A DNA stretch of 64,000 bases from Helicobacter canis (GTDB lineage Bacteria > Campylobacterota > Campylobacteria > Campylobacterales > Helicobacteraceae). Both the position numbers and the translations under genes were made by a program. The stretch lies in assembly GCF_008693005.1 (NCBI RefSeq), contig NZ_VXKE01000010.1, positions 1 to 64,000 on the forward strand, given 5' to 3'. Positions 16,014 to 25,775 of this stretch are shown in pieces. Each line of letters starts with the position of its first letter. The first letter of the stretch is position 1. The notes under the pieces are model-generated. The model searched no databases and was not told the origin of the DNA. It saw only the letters and a list, made by a program, of their open reading frames with translations.

Positions 16014-18728
16014 ATGTATCCCCTAAATCTCCCCGAAGAAGAGCTTAAAAACAAAGTCGCAGCTGATTTTTTCAGCCCAAACCCACAAAGTGAAATTATA
16101 AAGCTAGACAAAGAGCAAAAGACCCTTTTGAAAAGCCTAGATTCTACCCAGATTCTAGGGCGGATTGACTTTTGCATAAGCTACAACGCAAAGACGCTTT
16201 TCCAGCCTATAAACTTCTTATGGGCAGAAGCCAAAAGGGGCAATAAGGCAGATATTATAGAATCTTTTATCCAGCTAATCCTAACCATAGGCAAGGAAAA
16301 AACCTATGAAAACAATCTCCCGCCCATTTTCTTAGGAGCTTTTGATTGCGAGAAAATCGCCTTTATCCCCTACCACGAGCTAGATTCTATCTTCACGCAA
16401 AATGACTTTAATTGGCTCGTAACCCCAAGTAACCACGACACAAAAGAGTTTAAAACACTCCACACCAAAACAAAAGAGCTTTTAGAATCTAAAAAGCTAC
16501 AATTTAACTTCAAAAGCGACTATAAAGAATTACAATCTTTCATACAAGCAAATTTCACGCTAAATAATGAAAACATCACCAAAATCCCCATTACTAAAAA
16601 CAACTTCACTACCATTTATCAAAAATGGCTTTTAAGCGTAGCCCCTAGCATTAGCATTGATTTTGAAGCAGAAAAGCCAGATATTTTAAGCAGTGATTTC
16701 TATCTAGCTGATTTATTGAGTAAAAACAACAACACAAAAGAGATTCTAAAATCCCTTAGAATCCTACTCCAAAACGACTTTTATAAAGTCAAGCTTGACA
16801 AACGCGCAAATAGCACAAGCTTTAATTTCACAGAATTTGGCTTTAATGATAATCAAAAAGCCCACACAGCCTTTTGGAATCTCTATGAGAGACCGCCTAA
16901 AGAAGAGTATTGGAGCTACATTATAGATAGGCGAGACTTGCTAGTGCCTAGCGACATCAGGGAGCGAAAAGGCGCATTTTTCACCCCGCAAATTTGGGTT
17001 AGCAAAGCCCAAAGCTACCTAGAAAAAGCCTTAGGTGAAAACTATCAAAGCGAGTATTATATATGGGATTGTGCCGCAGGGACGGGCAATCTACTCACAA
17101 ACCTTACAGAATCTCACAGGCTCTATGCCTCTACCTTAGATAAAGCCGATGTAGAAATTATGCAAGAATTATCAAGTGAAAATGCCCTGCACCTACTGCC
17201 AAAGCATATTTTTCAATTTGACTTTTTAAATGATGAGTTTTTTGACAAACCTTGTGATAAACATATCAAAAATGAACTAGATTCTAAATGCCCTAATTGC
17301 GTAGAATCTAAACTGCCAAAATCCCTGCAAGAGATTCTAAAAAATGATGAAAAACGCAAAAAACTCATTATCTTTATCAATCCACCCTATGCAGAGGCAG
17401 CAAGCACCAAAACAACTACTAGCACCAACAATCAAAACAAGACAAATGTCAGCAATCAAACTTTAATTTCTCAACGATATATGGGAGATTATGATAAATC
17501 TGTTAGAGAACTTTTTGCCCAATTTTTTATTAGAATTAACGAAGAGATTCCACACTGCATTCTTGCAAGTTTCTCAACGCTTAAATATGTCAATGCTAGT
17601 AATTTTGTAAAATTTAGAGAGAAGTTTAAAGCTAAATTTTTAAAGGGATTTATCTGTCCAGCCTATACCTTTGATAATGTCAAAGGCAACTTCCCCATAG
17701 GCTTTTTAGTATGGAATCTAGCTCAATCTCAAGCAATAGAAAAAATCACGCTTGATATTTTTAATGAAAAAGGGGCGAGTTTAGGGAAAAAGCGATTCTA
17801 TCCAGCACAATCTACAAAAAACAATCTTAATCAATGGCTAAAAAGATTTATAGATACAAGCAATGAGCAACTATGTGCGATTTGCTGCAAGGGGACAGAT
17901 TTTCAAAATAATAATTTCTGCAATATCAATTTTTGGGATTCTATTAAAGGGGTGGGAAATGCAAAAGGAATCACAAAATTTAAAATCACACCAAATAATC
18001 TCATTCCAACAAGCATTTATTTCTCCGTCCGTCATTGTATTAAAGCCACTTGGATAAATGATAGAGATCAATTCCTAAGCCCAAATAAAAAATGGGAAAA
18101 GGACACAGAGTTTCATAGCGACTGCCTTGCCTTTATGCTTTTTCACGGACAAAATAGAATCACTTGCAAAGAGGGCATAAATCACTTTATCCCCTTTAGC
18201 GAAAAAGAGTTAAACGCAGCCGAAGCCTTTGAATCTCACTTTATGCAAGACTTTTTGAAGGGTAAAATCAAGCAAGAGCAGTCATTGCGAGGCAGTGGCA
18301 ACGCCACAACGAAGCAATCCAAACATAAAAGCATAGATTGCCACGCGGCTCACGCCGCTCGCAATGACAAAGTAAAATCTAAACTCCTGCAAACAAGTCT
18401 CTTTAACGATGAGTTAGAATCCTCGTTTATCCCCACAAAGCCGCTAATTTTTAGCGATGAAGCAAAAGAAGTGCTACAAGCAGGAAAAGAGCTTTTCAAG
18501 CACTACCACGAACAAACACGAGATTCTAAAGACTATAACGCAAACGCCGCACTCTATGACATCAAAGCCCACTTTCAAGGCTTTAATGACAAAGGCAAAA
18601 TGAATCCACCCCAAAGAGCCGATGATGAAGCCTACAAAGAAAGATTAGGCACACTCAACTATGCCCTAAAAAACTTAGCCAAAAGAATAGAATCTAAAGT
18701 CTATGAATACGGCTTTTTGCTAAAGTAG
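16014..18728 (+). CDS. Type IIG-like restriction-modification enzyme (N6-adenine methylase)
   Basis: A 904-residue single-chain protein. Around residues 50-75, GRIDFCISYN followed by WAEAKRG has the D...EAK layout of PD-(D/E)XK nucleases. The methylase part has ERKGAFFTP near 315, the SAM-binding motif WDCAAGTG near 351, and the catalytic NPPY near 455, marking an N6-adenine methyltransferase. The C-terminal ~300 residues may hold the target-recognition domain. No separate specificity or nuclease gene adjoins it, supporting a combined enzyme. An in-frame palindromic repeat at 18281-18372 interrupts the C-terminal part (near residues 756-786). It is AT-richer than its neighbours, which suggests transfer. 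A solitary methylase with a dead nuclease domain is the alternative. Confidence 0.85.
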   Translation: MYPLNLPEEELKNKVAADFFSPNPQSEIIKLDKEQKTLLKSLDSTQILGRIDFCISYNAKTLFQPINFLWAEAKRGNKADIIESFIQLILTIGKEKTYENNLPPIFLGAFDCEKIAFIPYHELDSIFTQNDFNWLVTPSNHDTKEFKTLHTKTKELLESKKLQFNFKSDYKELQSFIQANFTLNNENITKIPITKNNFTTIYQKWLLSVAPSISIDFEAEKPDILSSDFYLADLLSKNNNTKEILKSLRILLQNDFYKVKLDKRANSTSFNFTEFGFNDNQKAHTAFWNLYERPPKEEYWSYIIDRRDLLVPSDIRERKGAFFTPQIWVSKAQSYLEKALGENYQSEYYIWDCAAGTGNLLTNLTESHRLYASTLDKADVEIMQELSSENALHLLPKHIFQFDFLNDEFFDKPCDKHIKNELDSKCPNCVESKLPKSLQEILKNDEKRKKLIIFINPPYAEAASTKTTTSTNNQNKTNVSNQTLISQRYMGDYDKSVRELFAQFFIRINEEIPHCILASFSTLKYVNASNFVKFREKFKAKFLKGFICPAYTFDNVKGNFPIGFLVWNLAQSQAIEKITLDIFNEKGASLGKKRFYPAQSTKNNLNQWLKRFIDTSNEQLCAICCKGTDFQNNNFCNINFWDSIKGVGNAKGITKFKITPNNLIPTSIYFSVRHCIKATWINDRDQFLSPNKKWEKDTEFHSDCLAFMLFHGQNRITCKEGINHFIPFSEKELNAAEAFESHFMQDFLKGKIKQEQSLRGSGNATTKQSKHKSIDCHAAHAARNDKVKSKLLQTSLFNDELESSFIPTKPLIFSDEAKEVLQAGKELFKHYHEQTRDSKDYNANAALYDIKAHFQGFNDKGKMNPPQRADDEAYKERLGTLNYALKNLAKRIESKVYEYGFLLK
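18281..18372. repeat. In-frame palindromic element inside the methylase gene
   Basis: GTCATTGCGAGG near 18281 is mirrored by CTCGCAATGAC ending at about 18370. Inside, GAAGCAATCC pairs with GATTGCCACG, so the segment can fold back on itself. It encodes a Ser/Asn/Lys/His-rich stretch starting SLRGSGNATTKQ and keeps the reading frame. Confidence 0.85.
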
Positions 18729-18749
18729 ATTTAAGGCTAGCCTACCAAG

Positions 18750-20518
18750 TCATTTGGCAAGATTAGCAAGGCGGCTTGCCTTTGCCACTAGCCCTAGGAA
18801 CTCCTGCTTATAGCTATCATCGCATACGCCCTGCTGGCTTAGAGTGTCAAGGATTGTTTGATAGCCGTTTCTGCTCTGTGTGCTATTTTTGCTACTTGAA
18901 TCGCCCCTAAAGCTAGAATCCACAAACTTAGAGTCCATAAGCAGCAGCCCAAAGCCCGCCACACTCTGGGCGAAGCGCATATCTGCACTAGGTGTAGCCA
19001 AAATCGCGCTAGAATCTAGTGCGCGCTCAATAAGCTTGCTACGCTCATCATTGCGCGCTTTGTTGGCAGGCTCTTTGTAGCGGATTTTGACATTGAGCCA
19101 CTCGGCACTTCCTGTGCCATTTTCATTTGCGCCATTTGCTTGGCTTGGTGATTGTGTCTTGGTGGTTTGGGTGTATTTGAGCGGATCTATAATGCCCTTG
19201 GCATCTGGGGCGAGCTTGGCATTATTGAGAGTAGCTAGGCTAGATTCTACCCCCACAGGGACAATCTCATAAAGCGCGGTAACGCGATGGGAGCTTCCCA
19301 TTTCACCTGCGTCCTTGCTATCATCGTTGAAGTCTTCATCATTTAGCAATCGCTTCTCATAGCCGATAAGCCGATATGCAGCGACTTTAGCAGGGTTAAA
19401 CTCCACTTGGATTTTCACATCTTTTGCCACGGTGATGAGCGTAGCACCTACTTGCTCGACTAGGTGCTTTTTGGCTTCAAGGAGTGTGTCGATATAGCCG
19501 TAGTTACCATTGCCAGAGTCGGCGAGCTTTTGAAGCATAGAGTCTTTGTAGTTCCCCATACCATAGCCAAACACCGAGAGATAGATCCCGCCCTGCGCCT
19601 TTTGCTTGATGAGGTCTAGCAAGTCTTTTCGCTTGTGATCCCCACATTGAAATCCCCATCAGTAGCTAGGATCACGCGATTATATCCGCCCTTGATAAAA
19701 TGCTTTTGCGCAAGCTTATAGGCGTCCTCTATCCCAGCACTTCCGTGTGTGCTGCCACCTGCACTAAGCGAGTCGATAGCTTCTAGGATCTTTTTCTTAT
19801 CGCTTGTAGGCTTTAGCGCGATTGTAGAGCTTCCAGCGTAGGTAACAATCCCCACAGAATCTTTGGAGCTTAGATTTTCTACTAGGAGTTTTAGGGACTT
19901 TTGCACAAGCCCTAGGCGGCTCTCACCTTGCATAGAGCCAGAAGTATCGATAAGGAAGACAAGATTAAATGGCTTGCGTTTATCCCAGTCAATCGCTTTT
20001 GCCTGCAAGCCTATGCGCGCGATTTTGTGCGCAGGATTCCACAGAGCGGGTGCGAGCTCTAGGTTTATGGAGATTGGCTCATCGCCCTTTGGTGCTTGAT
20101 AATTGTAGGAAAAGCTATTGAGCAGCTCCTCTATACGCACCATATCAGGGCTAGGCAATCTGCCAGACTCTATGACTTTGCGCACAATGGCATACGAAGC
20201 GGTATCGACATCGGAGCTAAAGGTAGAGAGCGGATTATTTGCCACAAGTTTGAAGGGATTTTCATCTTTTTGCACAAAAGAGTCGGTGGATTTTGCCATT
20301 TCTCTGCGGTTTGGCGCGACTCTCATAGCGTGGGGAGCTACTTTGCTGACAACCGGACCGACATTCGATAGACTTTCATAGTGGAGGGGCATATCGACCA
20401 TATTGGGCATTCTCTCTTGCAAGCTGCTTTGATGATCAAAAAAGCAGGCGGTAAATATCCCAGACCCCACTGCTACGAGTATGGCAAAGCTTGCTAGGAT
20501 TTTGCTAAGTTTTTTCAT
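18750..20518 (-). pseudogene. vWA-domain lipoprotein (YfbK-like), frameshifted
   Basis: Two consecutive frames make one protein of about 589 residues. The 5' part (20518 to 19616) has a lipoprotein-like signal with Cys in GSGIFTACFF, the vWF-N region NPLSTFSSDVDTASYAIVR, and the vWA MIDAS motif DTSGSMQGES; it ends ...GITSEKTC at a stop. The 3' part (19622 to 18750) resumes one frame over with DLLDLIKQKAQGG and the domain's C-terminal half. One extra A in the AAAA run at 19626-19629 restores the frame. A mutation, an assembly error, or a -1 slip at the A-AAG run is possible. It is probably anchored to a membrane; its function is unknown. Confidence 0.8.
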
Positions 20519-20882
20519 TTTCTATCCTTGGGCTTGGGTTTTATTAGGTGGGAGTGCTTTTTTATAACCTTATCCCTAGAATCCACTTTTATGCCTTGCT
20601 TTATGGATTACTAAAGAAGCTACGGCTTTGCCTTGCTTTGCCACGACTTGCTGCCACAAGTCTCGCAATGACAGAAACGCCGCTAGTGAAAAAGTGGATT
20701 CTAGGGATAACGCCAAATATTTAACCGCACTGCAGGCGGCGGGATTTTGCGATGATTTTGTGGGTTGTCAAGGTGGGGGCGAAGGGATTTACCTAAGCGG
20801 TAATGAGCAAGCCCCCGCCGCAGACTCCCACAAAAGCGCGCAAAAGCCAACGCCAAACATAGAAAGCTGAATCGTTTAAAAA
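20519..20882. repeat. Intergenic repeat mosaic between dcuB and the vWA gene
   Basis: No independent gene is supported in these 364 bases. A CTAAAGAAGC module (about 20610) and a TTGCCACG...CTCGCAATGAC module (20637-20673) are followed at about 20730-20870 by DNA whose plus-strand frame reads QAAGFCDDFVGC...DSHKSAQKPTP. That is nearly the same text as part of the second MurD insertion. Confidence 0.75.
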
Positions 20883-22484
20883 CTAAATATAGCCTGCCAC
20901 CATCGCCAGCACATACCCAACACAGCAAGAGCTAAACACCCCGATAAGCCCGGGCAAGATAAAGCTGTGGTTGATGACAAATTTGCCAATATGTGTCGTC
21001 CCACTTCTGTCAAACTGAATGGTCGCTAGATCGCTTGGGTAAGTTGGCAAAATATAGTAGCCATAGCACGCTGCGGCAAATGCCACGATGATCCCGGGCT
21101 CCACGCCAATGCTTAGGGCGATTGGCACAAATGCCGCAAGAGCTGCGGCTTGAGAATTAACAAATTTTGAAATAAGCAGCAGCATAATCGCATAAGTCCA
21201 AGGGTGTGCCTTAACAATATCACCTAGAGCTGATTTCATCATCGGCGTATGCACGGCAAACATCGTATCCGCCATCCAAGAAATCCCAAACACCGCCACA
21301 AGTGCTATCATACCGGATTTGAAAATCTCGTTGCTACCGATCTTTTTGGGATCAACTTTGGTGAAAATGATGATAAGCGAGCCAGCTAGGAGCATAAACA
21401 TTTGGATAATATGCACCATAGAGATTTTATCCATATCAGGGTTGCCAAGTTTATCGGCTTTATAGACTTTCTCTACCTTGCCTTCTTCTACTTTGCCAAG
21501 CTTATCAGCTTTAATCGCCTTATCAAGCCCGATTTTTTCTCCGGGATTATCCACATCAGCGATTTTGACATCTTTAAGCGTGAATACTCCTTTATCGCTC
21601 TTTTCTGGAGTCCATTTCAATGTAGTGCCAGACTCTAAAGTCGCCTTGTAGTCATACTTCTGCCCCCACGAAGGCTTGAGCGAGTCAAACGCCCCAATCA
21701 ACGCGACCACACCGATAGCCCCTAGGAATATCCACATCGCTACCCAGTCTTTCTTAGGAAGTTTTACGCCTAGCAGCGTTTTAGAATCCCCATAGACATA
21801 TTGCTTAAACTCTGGGTCTTTGAGCTTTGCTTGAAACACTGGATCTTTGTCCAAATCTTTCCCCCTAAACCAGCTAAAAATCCCAATCATCAGCACGCCA
21901 AACAATGTGCTAGGGATAGTGATTTGCAGCAAGTTGATATAGCCATCAAATCCTGCAAGCTTATGATCTGCATTGAGAAGTAGCGCGGTTAGGCTCACTA
22001 CCGCCACGGATACAGGTGAAGCCACAACCCCCATTTGCGAGCTGATAGACGCTGCTGCCATAGGTCGCTCCGGGCGGATATTGTTTTTAATCGCAATATC
22101 ATAGATGATAGGCATAATCGTATAAACAACATGCCCTGTGCCACAGAGCATTGTAAGGAAGCAGGTAACAAAAGGGGCAAGAATAGTTAGAAACTTTGGA
22201 TTGCGGCGCAGGATTCTCTCCGCAATTTGCAGCATAACATCTAGCCCACCACTTGCCTGCAATGTCGCACTCGCCACCACAACCGCCAAAATCGTAAGCA
22301 TAACATCAATGGCAGGCTTCCCGGGCTTAATGTCAAAGCCAAACACAAGCACAAAAATACCAATCCCACCAAGCAGCCCTAGCGTGATACCGCCTTTTTG
22401 CGCACCATAAAACAAACAGACAAGCACCACTAGAAGCTGAATGGTAAATTGCCAGCCCTCGCTAAGATTTACAAGAAAATCCAT
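20883..22484 (-). CDS. dcuB: Anaerobic C4-dicarboxylate transporter
   Basis: A Dcu-family inner-membrane exchanger for fumarate, succinate, malate and aspartate, used in fumarate respiration. The N-terminus [21 protein letters not shown] and blocks such as [16 protein letters not shown] and [19 protein letters not shown] are typical. I prefer ATG 22484 because AAAGGGG lies about 6 nt upstream; an ATG 16 codons earlier lacks this. Residues ~265-365 form a hydrophilic loop with a repeated KADKLG motif that common ~440-residue Dcu proteins lack. It is unrelated to the palindromic repeats. The final ~190 residues return to normal membrane segments. Confidence 0.93.
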   Translation of the reverse strand: MDFLVNLSEGWQFTIQLLVVLVCLFYGAQKGGITLGLLGGIGIFVLVFGFDIKPGKPAIDVMLTILAVVVASATLQASGGLDVMLQIAERILRRNPKFLTILAPFVTCFLTMLCGTGHVVYTIMPIIYDIAIKNNIRPERPMAAASISSQMGVVASPVSVAVVSLTALLLNADHKLAGFDGYINLLQITIPSTLFGVLMIGIFSWFRGKDLDKDPVFQAKLKDPEFKQYVYGDSKTLLGVKLPKKDWVAMWIFLGAIGVVALIGAFDSLKPSWGQKYDYKATLESGTTLKWTPEKSDKGVFTLKDVKIADVDNPGEKIGLDKAIKADKLGKVEEGKVEKVYKADKLGNPDMDKISMVHIIQMFMLLAGSLIIIFTKVDPKKIGSNEIFKSGMIALVAVFGISWMADTMFAVHTPMMKSALGDIVKAHPWTYAIMLLLISKFVNSQAAALAAFVPIALSIGVEPGIIVAFAAACYGYYILPTYPSDLATIQFDRSGTTHIGKFVINHSFILPGLIGVFSSCCVGYVLAMVAGYI

Positions 22485-22559
22485 ACATAACCCCTTTACT
22501 AAATTAAATTTAACTCCTTTTGCAAACGACATTTGCCATAATTTGCAAAATCGGCGGCG

Positions 22560-22565
22560 ATTATA
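22560..22565 (-). promoter_or_regulatory. Extended -10 of dcuB
   Basis: On the minus strand TGCTATAAT lies about 75 bases before the dcuB ATG. This is a strong extended -10 in the divergent dcuB/ccdA gap. No clear regulator site was identified. Confidence 0.65.
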
Positions 22566-22714
22566 GCAACATTTACATAAAAATCGTTACAATGTGCGCC
22601 AATTTTGCATAGTTAAGCACAGAGTAATGATAATTTTAAGCAGAAATAAACCCAACGGATTTCAACAGAATATGCGTAAGCTACATAACAAGTAAATATA
22701 AGGCGATAGTATCT

Positions 22715-23452
22715 ATGGAAGACATACTACTACAATGGTTTTATAGCGGCAAAAGTGGAGTAGTGTGGCTTGTGGCATTTGTCGCTGGGGTGCTCTCCTT
22801 TCTCTCGCCCTGTATTCTCCCTCTTGTGCCAGCGTATATGTCCTATATCTCTGGGGTTTCGCTAGAGCAGCTAGATTCTAGGAAGCTTGCTAGACATAAT
22901 CTTCGCGTGGCGATTGTGGGGCGGGCGTGCTTGTTTGTGCTTGGATTCTCCTTGGTATTTGTGGGTATGGGGCTAGCACTCTCAAGTGTCATCTCTGTGC
23001 TGCAATCGCCCATCACAAATGTGATTGCTGGGGGGATTGTGGTGGTCTTTGGGGTGCATTTTTTAGGGCTATGGCGGTTTGGCTTGCTTGATAGAAGTGC
23101 GCGCTATGAGTTTGCACTGCGCCATAAAGCCCTAGAGATTCTAGCTCCATTTGTGCTAGGCATTAGCTTCGCGCTTGGCTACACACCTTGCACGGGGGCG
23201 ATATTTGGGGCAATCACGCTGCTTGTAGGGACAGGTGGCTATGGCGCGGGGCTACTAGTGATGTATGCGTGTGGTTTGGCTGTGCCGTTTTTGCTCGTGG
23301 CATTGATTTTGGAGAGAGGCTTTTCTCTGCTGGCTAGAATCAAGCCTTTTATGCGCTGGATTGAGCTTATATCCGGAGGGATTTTGGTGGCGATGGGCGC
23401 GCTGATTATGAGCGGTGAGCTTGGCACGCTTAGTGCGTGGCTTGTAAGCTAG
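22715..23452 (+). CDS. ccdA: CcdA-type cytochrome c biogenesis / thiol-disulfide electron carrier
   Basis: A 245-residue inner-membrane protein with six predicted helices. It has the paired reactive-Cys motifs of the CcdA/DsbD core: SPCILPLVPAYMSYISG near residue 31 and GYTPCTGAIFGAI near residue 150. It passes electrons from cytoplasmic thioredoxin to the periplasm for haem ligation or disulfide reduction. AAGGCG precedes the ATG. The size matches CcdA rather than full DsbD. It is probably co-transcribed with the pseudo-dihydroorotase gene that begins 18 nt later. Confidence 0.92.
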   Translation: MEDILLQWFYSGKSGVVWLVAFVAGVLSFLSPCILPLVPAYMSYISGVSLEQLDSRKLARHNLRVAIVGRACLFVLGFSLVFVGMGLALSSVISVLQSPITNVIAGGIVVVFGVHFLGLWRFGLLDRSARYEFALRHKALEILAPFVLGISFALGYTPCTGAIFGAITLLVGTGGYGAGLLVMYACGLAVPFLLVALILERGFSLLARIKPFMRWIELISGGILVAMGALIMSGELGTLSAWLVS

Positions 23453-23469
23453 AGTTATAAGGAGAGATT

Positions 23470-24714
23470 ATGCTGCTAAAAAATGCCCTGCTATGTGATG
23501 CGTTAAAAGAGTGCAAGGCGGATTTGCGCGTTGATGAAGAGCGCGGGATCATTAGTGAGATTGGAGAAAATCTAGCACCACAAAGTGCAGAAAGCGTGCT
23601 TGAGTGCAGCGGCAAGGTGATCTTGCCTGCTCTTATTGATATGGCATACCCTAAAAACCAAGTCCTATCTCGCAAAAACCTAGAATCCCTAACGCAAAAG
23701 GCATTGCGCGGAGGGGTGGGGAGCTTGCTACTACGCCCAGAAAGCACGCCGCGCATAGATCACGCAGCCATTATCGAGCTTGTCTCTTCGCTAGATTCTA
23801 GCTTAAGCGTGCATTTTCTCCCAAGCCTAGCCCCCACCACCCTAGAGTCCCCAGAATCTAAGCCAAAAATCGCAGAAATCGCCTCGCTTATTGCATCTGG
23901 TGCGCGCGCGATCTACCTAGAATCTAGCGCGCAAAACATCGATGGCTACACACTCTACAAAATCGCCCAATACGCCCAAATGCTCCAAGTCCCCATCATC
24001 GCCAGCCCCCAAGAGCCAAGCCTAAGTGAAGGCGTGATGAATGAGTCGCAAGTAAGCGCGCAGCTAGGGCTTCCAGCTATCCCCCCTCTAGCACAAACTA
24101 TGCAAGTAGCAAAGCTCTGTGAGCTAGCGCGATATAGCGGGACAAGGTGGGTGTTTGATGTCATTAGCGAGATAGAATCCTTACAGACTATCGCGCATTT
24201 TACGCAAATGGGCGCGCAGATTCTAGCGCAGACCTCCTTGCACCACTTAATCCTAAGTGATGAGCATTGCGCGGCTTTTGACACGAGATTTAAACTCTTC
24301 CCTCCGCTTAAAGACCCTGCCACACGCGAGCAGCTTCGTGCGCATTTAGATTCTGGCATTAGCCTGCTTACTTGCTTGCAAAGCGATAGCTATAAGTCTA
24401 AAAAAGACCAAGTCTTTGAGTTTGCTAGCTTTGGGATAAACGCGCTAGAGCATTACTTCTCACTAGGCTTTAGCCATCTTGTGAAGTCCGGGCTAATCAC
24501 ACTCCAACGCTTTAGCGAGCTTACTTCTTATGCACAAGCTAGGCTTCTCTCCCTGCCAAAAGGTGCGCTAGAAGTGGGGCTAGATGCCGATCTTATCATC
24601 GTGGATTTACAGGAGAGCTTTTGTGTTGAAGATACTTTCAGTCCTTATAATGGCGAGCGTCTCTCTGGTGTGGTTACACAAGTGCTACTTGGTGGCAAGA
24701 TCAAAAGTCTTTAA
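23470..24714 (+). CDS. Dihydroorotase-like protein lacking metal ligands (PyrC-prime type)
   Basis: A 414-residue amidohydrolase-fold protein of the dihydroorotase family. The strand that normally carries the zinc-binding DxHxH reads LPALIDMAYPKNQ here, with no His pair, so catalysis is unlikely. Known inactive homologues (PyrC') associate with aspartate transcarbamoylase as structural partners in pyrimidine synthesis; that role is inferred here. The C-terminal ALEVGLDADLIIVDL...FSPYNGERLSG is conserved. AAGGAG precedes the ATG, 18 nt after ccdA. A substrate change is less likely. Confidence 0.87.
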   Translation: MLLKNALLCDALKECKADLRVDEERGIISEIGENLAPQSAESVLECSGKVILPALIDMAYPKNQVLSRKNLESLTQKALRGGVGSLLLRPESTPRIDHAAIIELVSSLDSSLSVHFLPSLAPTTLESPESKPKIAEIASLIASGARAIYLESSAQNIDGYTLYKIAQYAQMLQVPIIASPQEPSLSEGVMNESQVSAQLGLPAIPPLAQTMQVAKLCELARYSGTRWVFDVISEIESLQTIAHFTQMGAQILAQTSLHHLILSDEHCAAFDTRFKLFPPLKDPATREQLRAHLDSGISLLTCLQSDSYKSKKDQVFEFASFGINALEHYFSLGFSHLVKSGLITLQRFSELTSYAQARLLSLPKGALEVGLDADLIIVDLQESFCVEDTFSPYNGERLSGVVTQVLLGGKIKSL

Positions 24715-24735
24715 CAAGATTTACAAAGGATAGCG

Positions 24736-25775
24736 ATGATTAAAGTCCTGCTTCAAGGTGGTCTTGGGAATCAAATGTTTCAATACGCCTTTGCATGCGC
24801 CTTAGCGCATAGAGGGTTTAGCGTGGGCTTAGATGCGAGCTTTAACTATGTAACGCTAAAAACCTTGCGCGCTAATCGTGCTAAAAGCACTCTTAAGCAA
24901 AATCTCATGGGGGGCAGAGGGATTTAGCTTGTGAGCTAAAATCGCCGATTCTGCGCGATCTTGAGCTTGCAAAGTTTCGCATTACACTGCCTATTCTCCG
25001 GCATTTTTCATTAGCGCAGGACTCTAAAGCAGACATAAGCACACAAGCATATTGCCAAGCACTCTGCACCAAAGCCTTGCGCAAGATCCTCCCGCCTAAT
25101 AGCAATCCCGCGCGCTATCTCCGCAAGCTCTACACCACACGCGACTCCCCCACCCTAGCGCGACTATTCCAAGCGCACTATCCATTCTCACGCAATGCAC
25201 GCTTTGAAGGATTTTTCGCTAATGAAGTGTATTTTGCCGAGATAGAATCTATCTTGCGCCAAGAATTTACCCCAAAATGCTTAAGCCCTAGTGCCAAAGC
25301 CTTGCAGGAGCACATACAATCCACCAGCGACTCTATCTTCCTCCATATCCGTAGGGGCGACTACCTAGCGCAAGAGAATTGGGAGTATGTCAAGCTAGGA
25401 AGCGCGTATTATGATACTGCCATAGCTCTTATGCGCGCAAGGCTTGCTAGCCCGACATTTTTCATCTTTAGCGATGATTTGGAGTGGTGCAAAAGTGAGC
25501 TTTATACAAGACTAGGGTCGCTTAAAGGTGCAAAGCTACACTTCATCGGCAATAATGATCAAGGCGATGCGATCAGCGATCTTATGGCTATGGCAGCTTG
25601 TCAAAATGCCATTATCGCAAACTCCACCTTTAGCTTCTGGGGTGCGTATTTGATCGACAATCCTGCAAAGCTTGTTATCCGCCCAGCTCAATACACTTGG
25701 CGCGGAGATAGCCCGCTATGCTACCCAGAGTCGTGGTGCAAGCTTGATGTGATTTGGGGCGATGTAGTGCGCTAG
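24736..25775 (+). pseudogene. Alpha-1,2-fucosyltransferase (GT11), out of frame at a G6 run
   Basis: The start MIKVLLQGGLGNQMFQYAFA is the GT11 signature. The frame stops at 24927, shortly after a run of six G (24909-24914). The shifted frame continues RDLACELKSPILRD with the donor-binding HIRRGDY and the IANSTFSFWGAYLI block, ending at 25775. One added G, or loss of two, gives a 346-residue enzyme. GT11 enzymes add fucose in alpha-1,2 linkage, as H. pylori FutC does when making Lewis b/Y. G6 is short for a switching tract, so the gene may be locked off, a true pseudogene, or slowly reversible. AAAGGA precedes the ATG. Confidence 0.85.
24909..24914 (+). repeat. G6 run at the fucosyltransferase frameshift
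   Basis: Six consecutive G mark the point where the GT11 frame is lost. G7 would join the two parts. Confidence 0.8.

Noticed and set aside
20628..20870. An 80-residue plus-strand gene between dcuB and the vWA gene
   Set aside because: It is made of dispersed repeat modules, has no ribosome site, and matches part of the MurD insertion.
24736..24927. A separate 63-residue gene
   Set aside because: It is the N-terminus of the fucosyltransferase, whose body continues in the next frame at 24909 onward.
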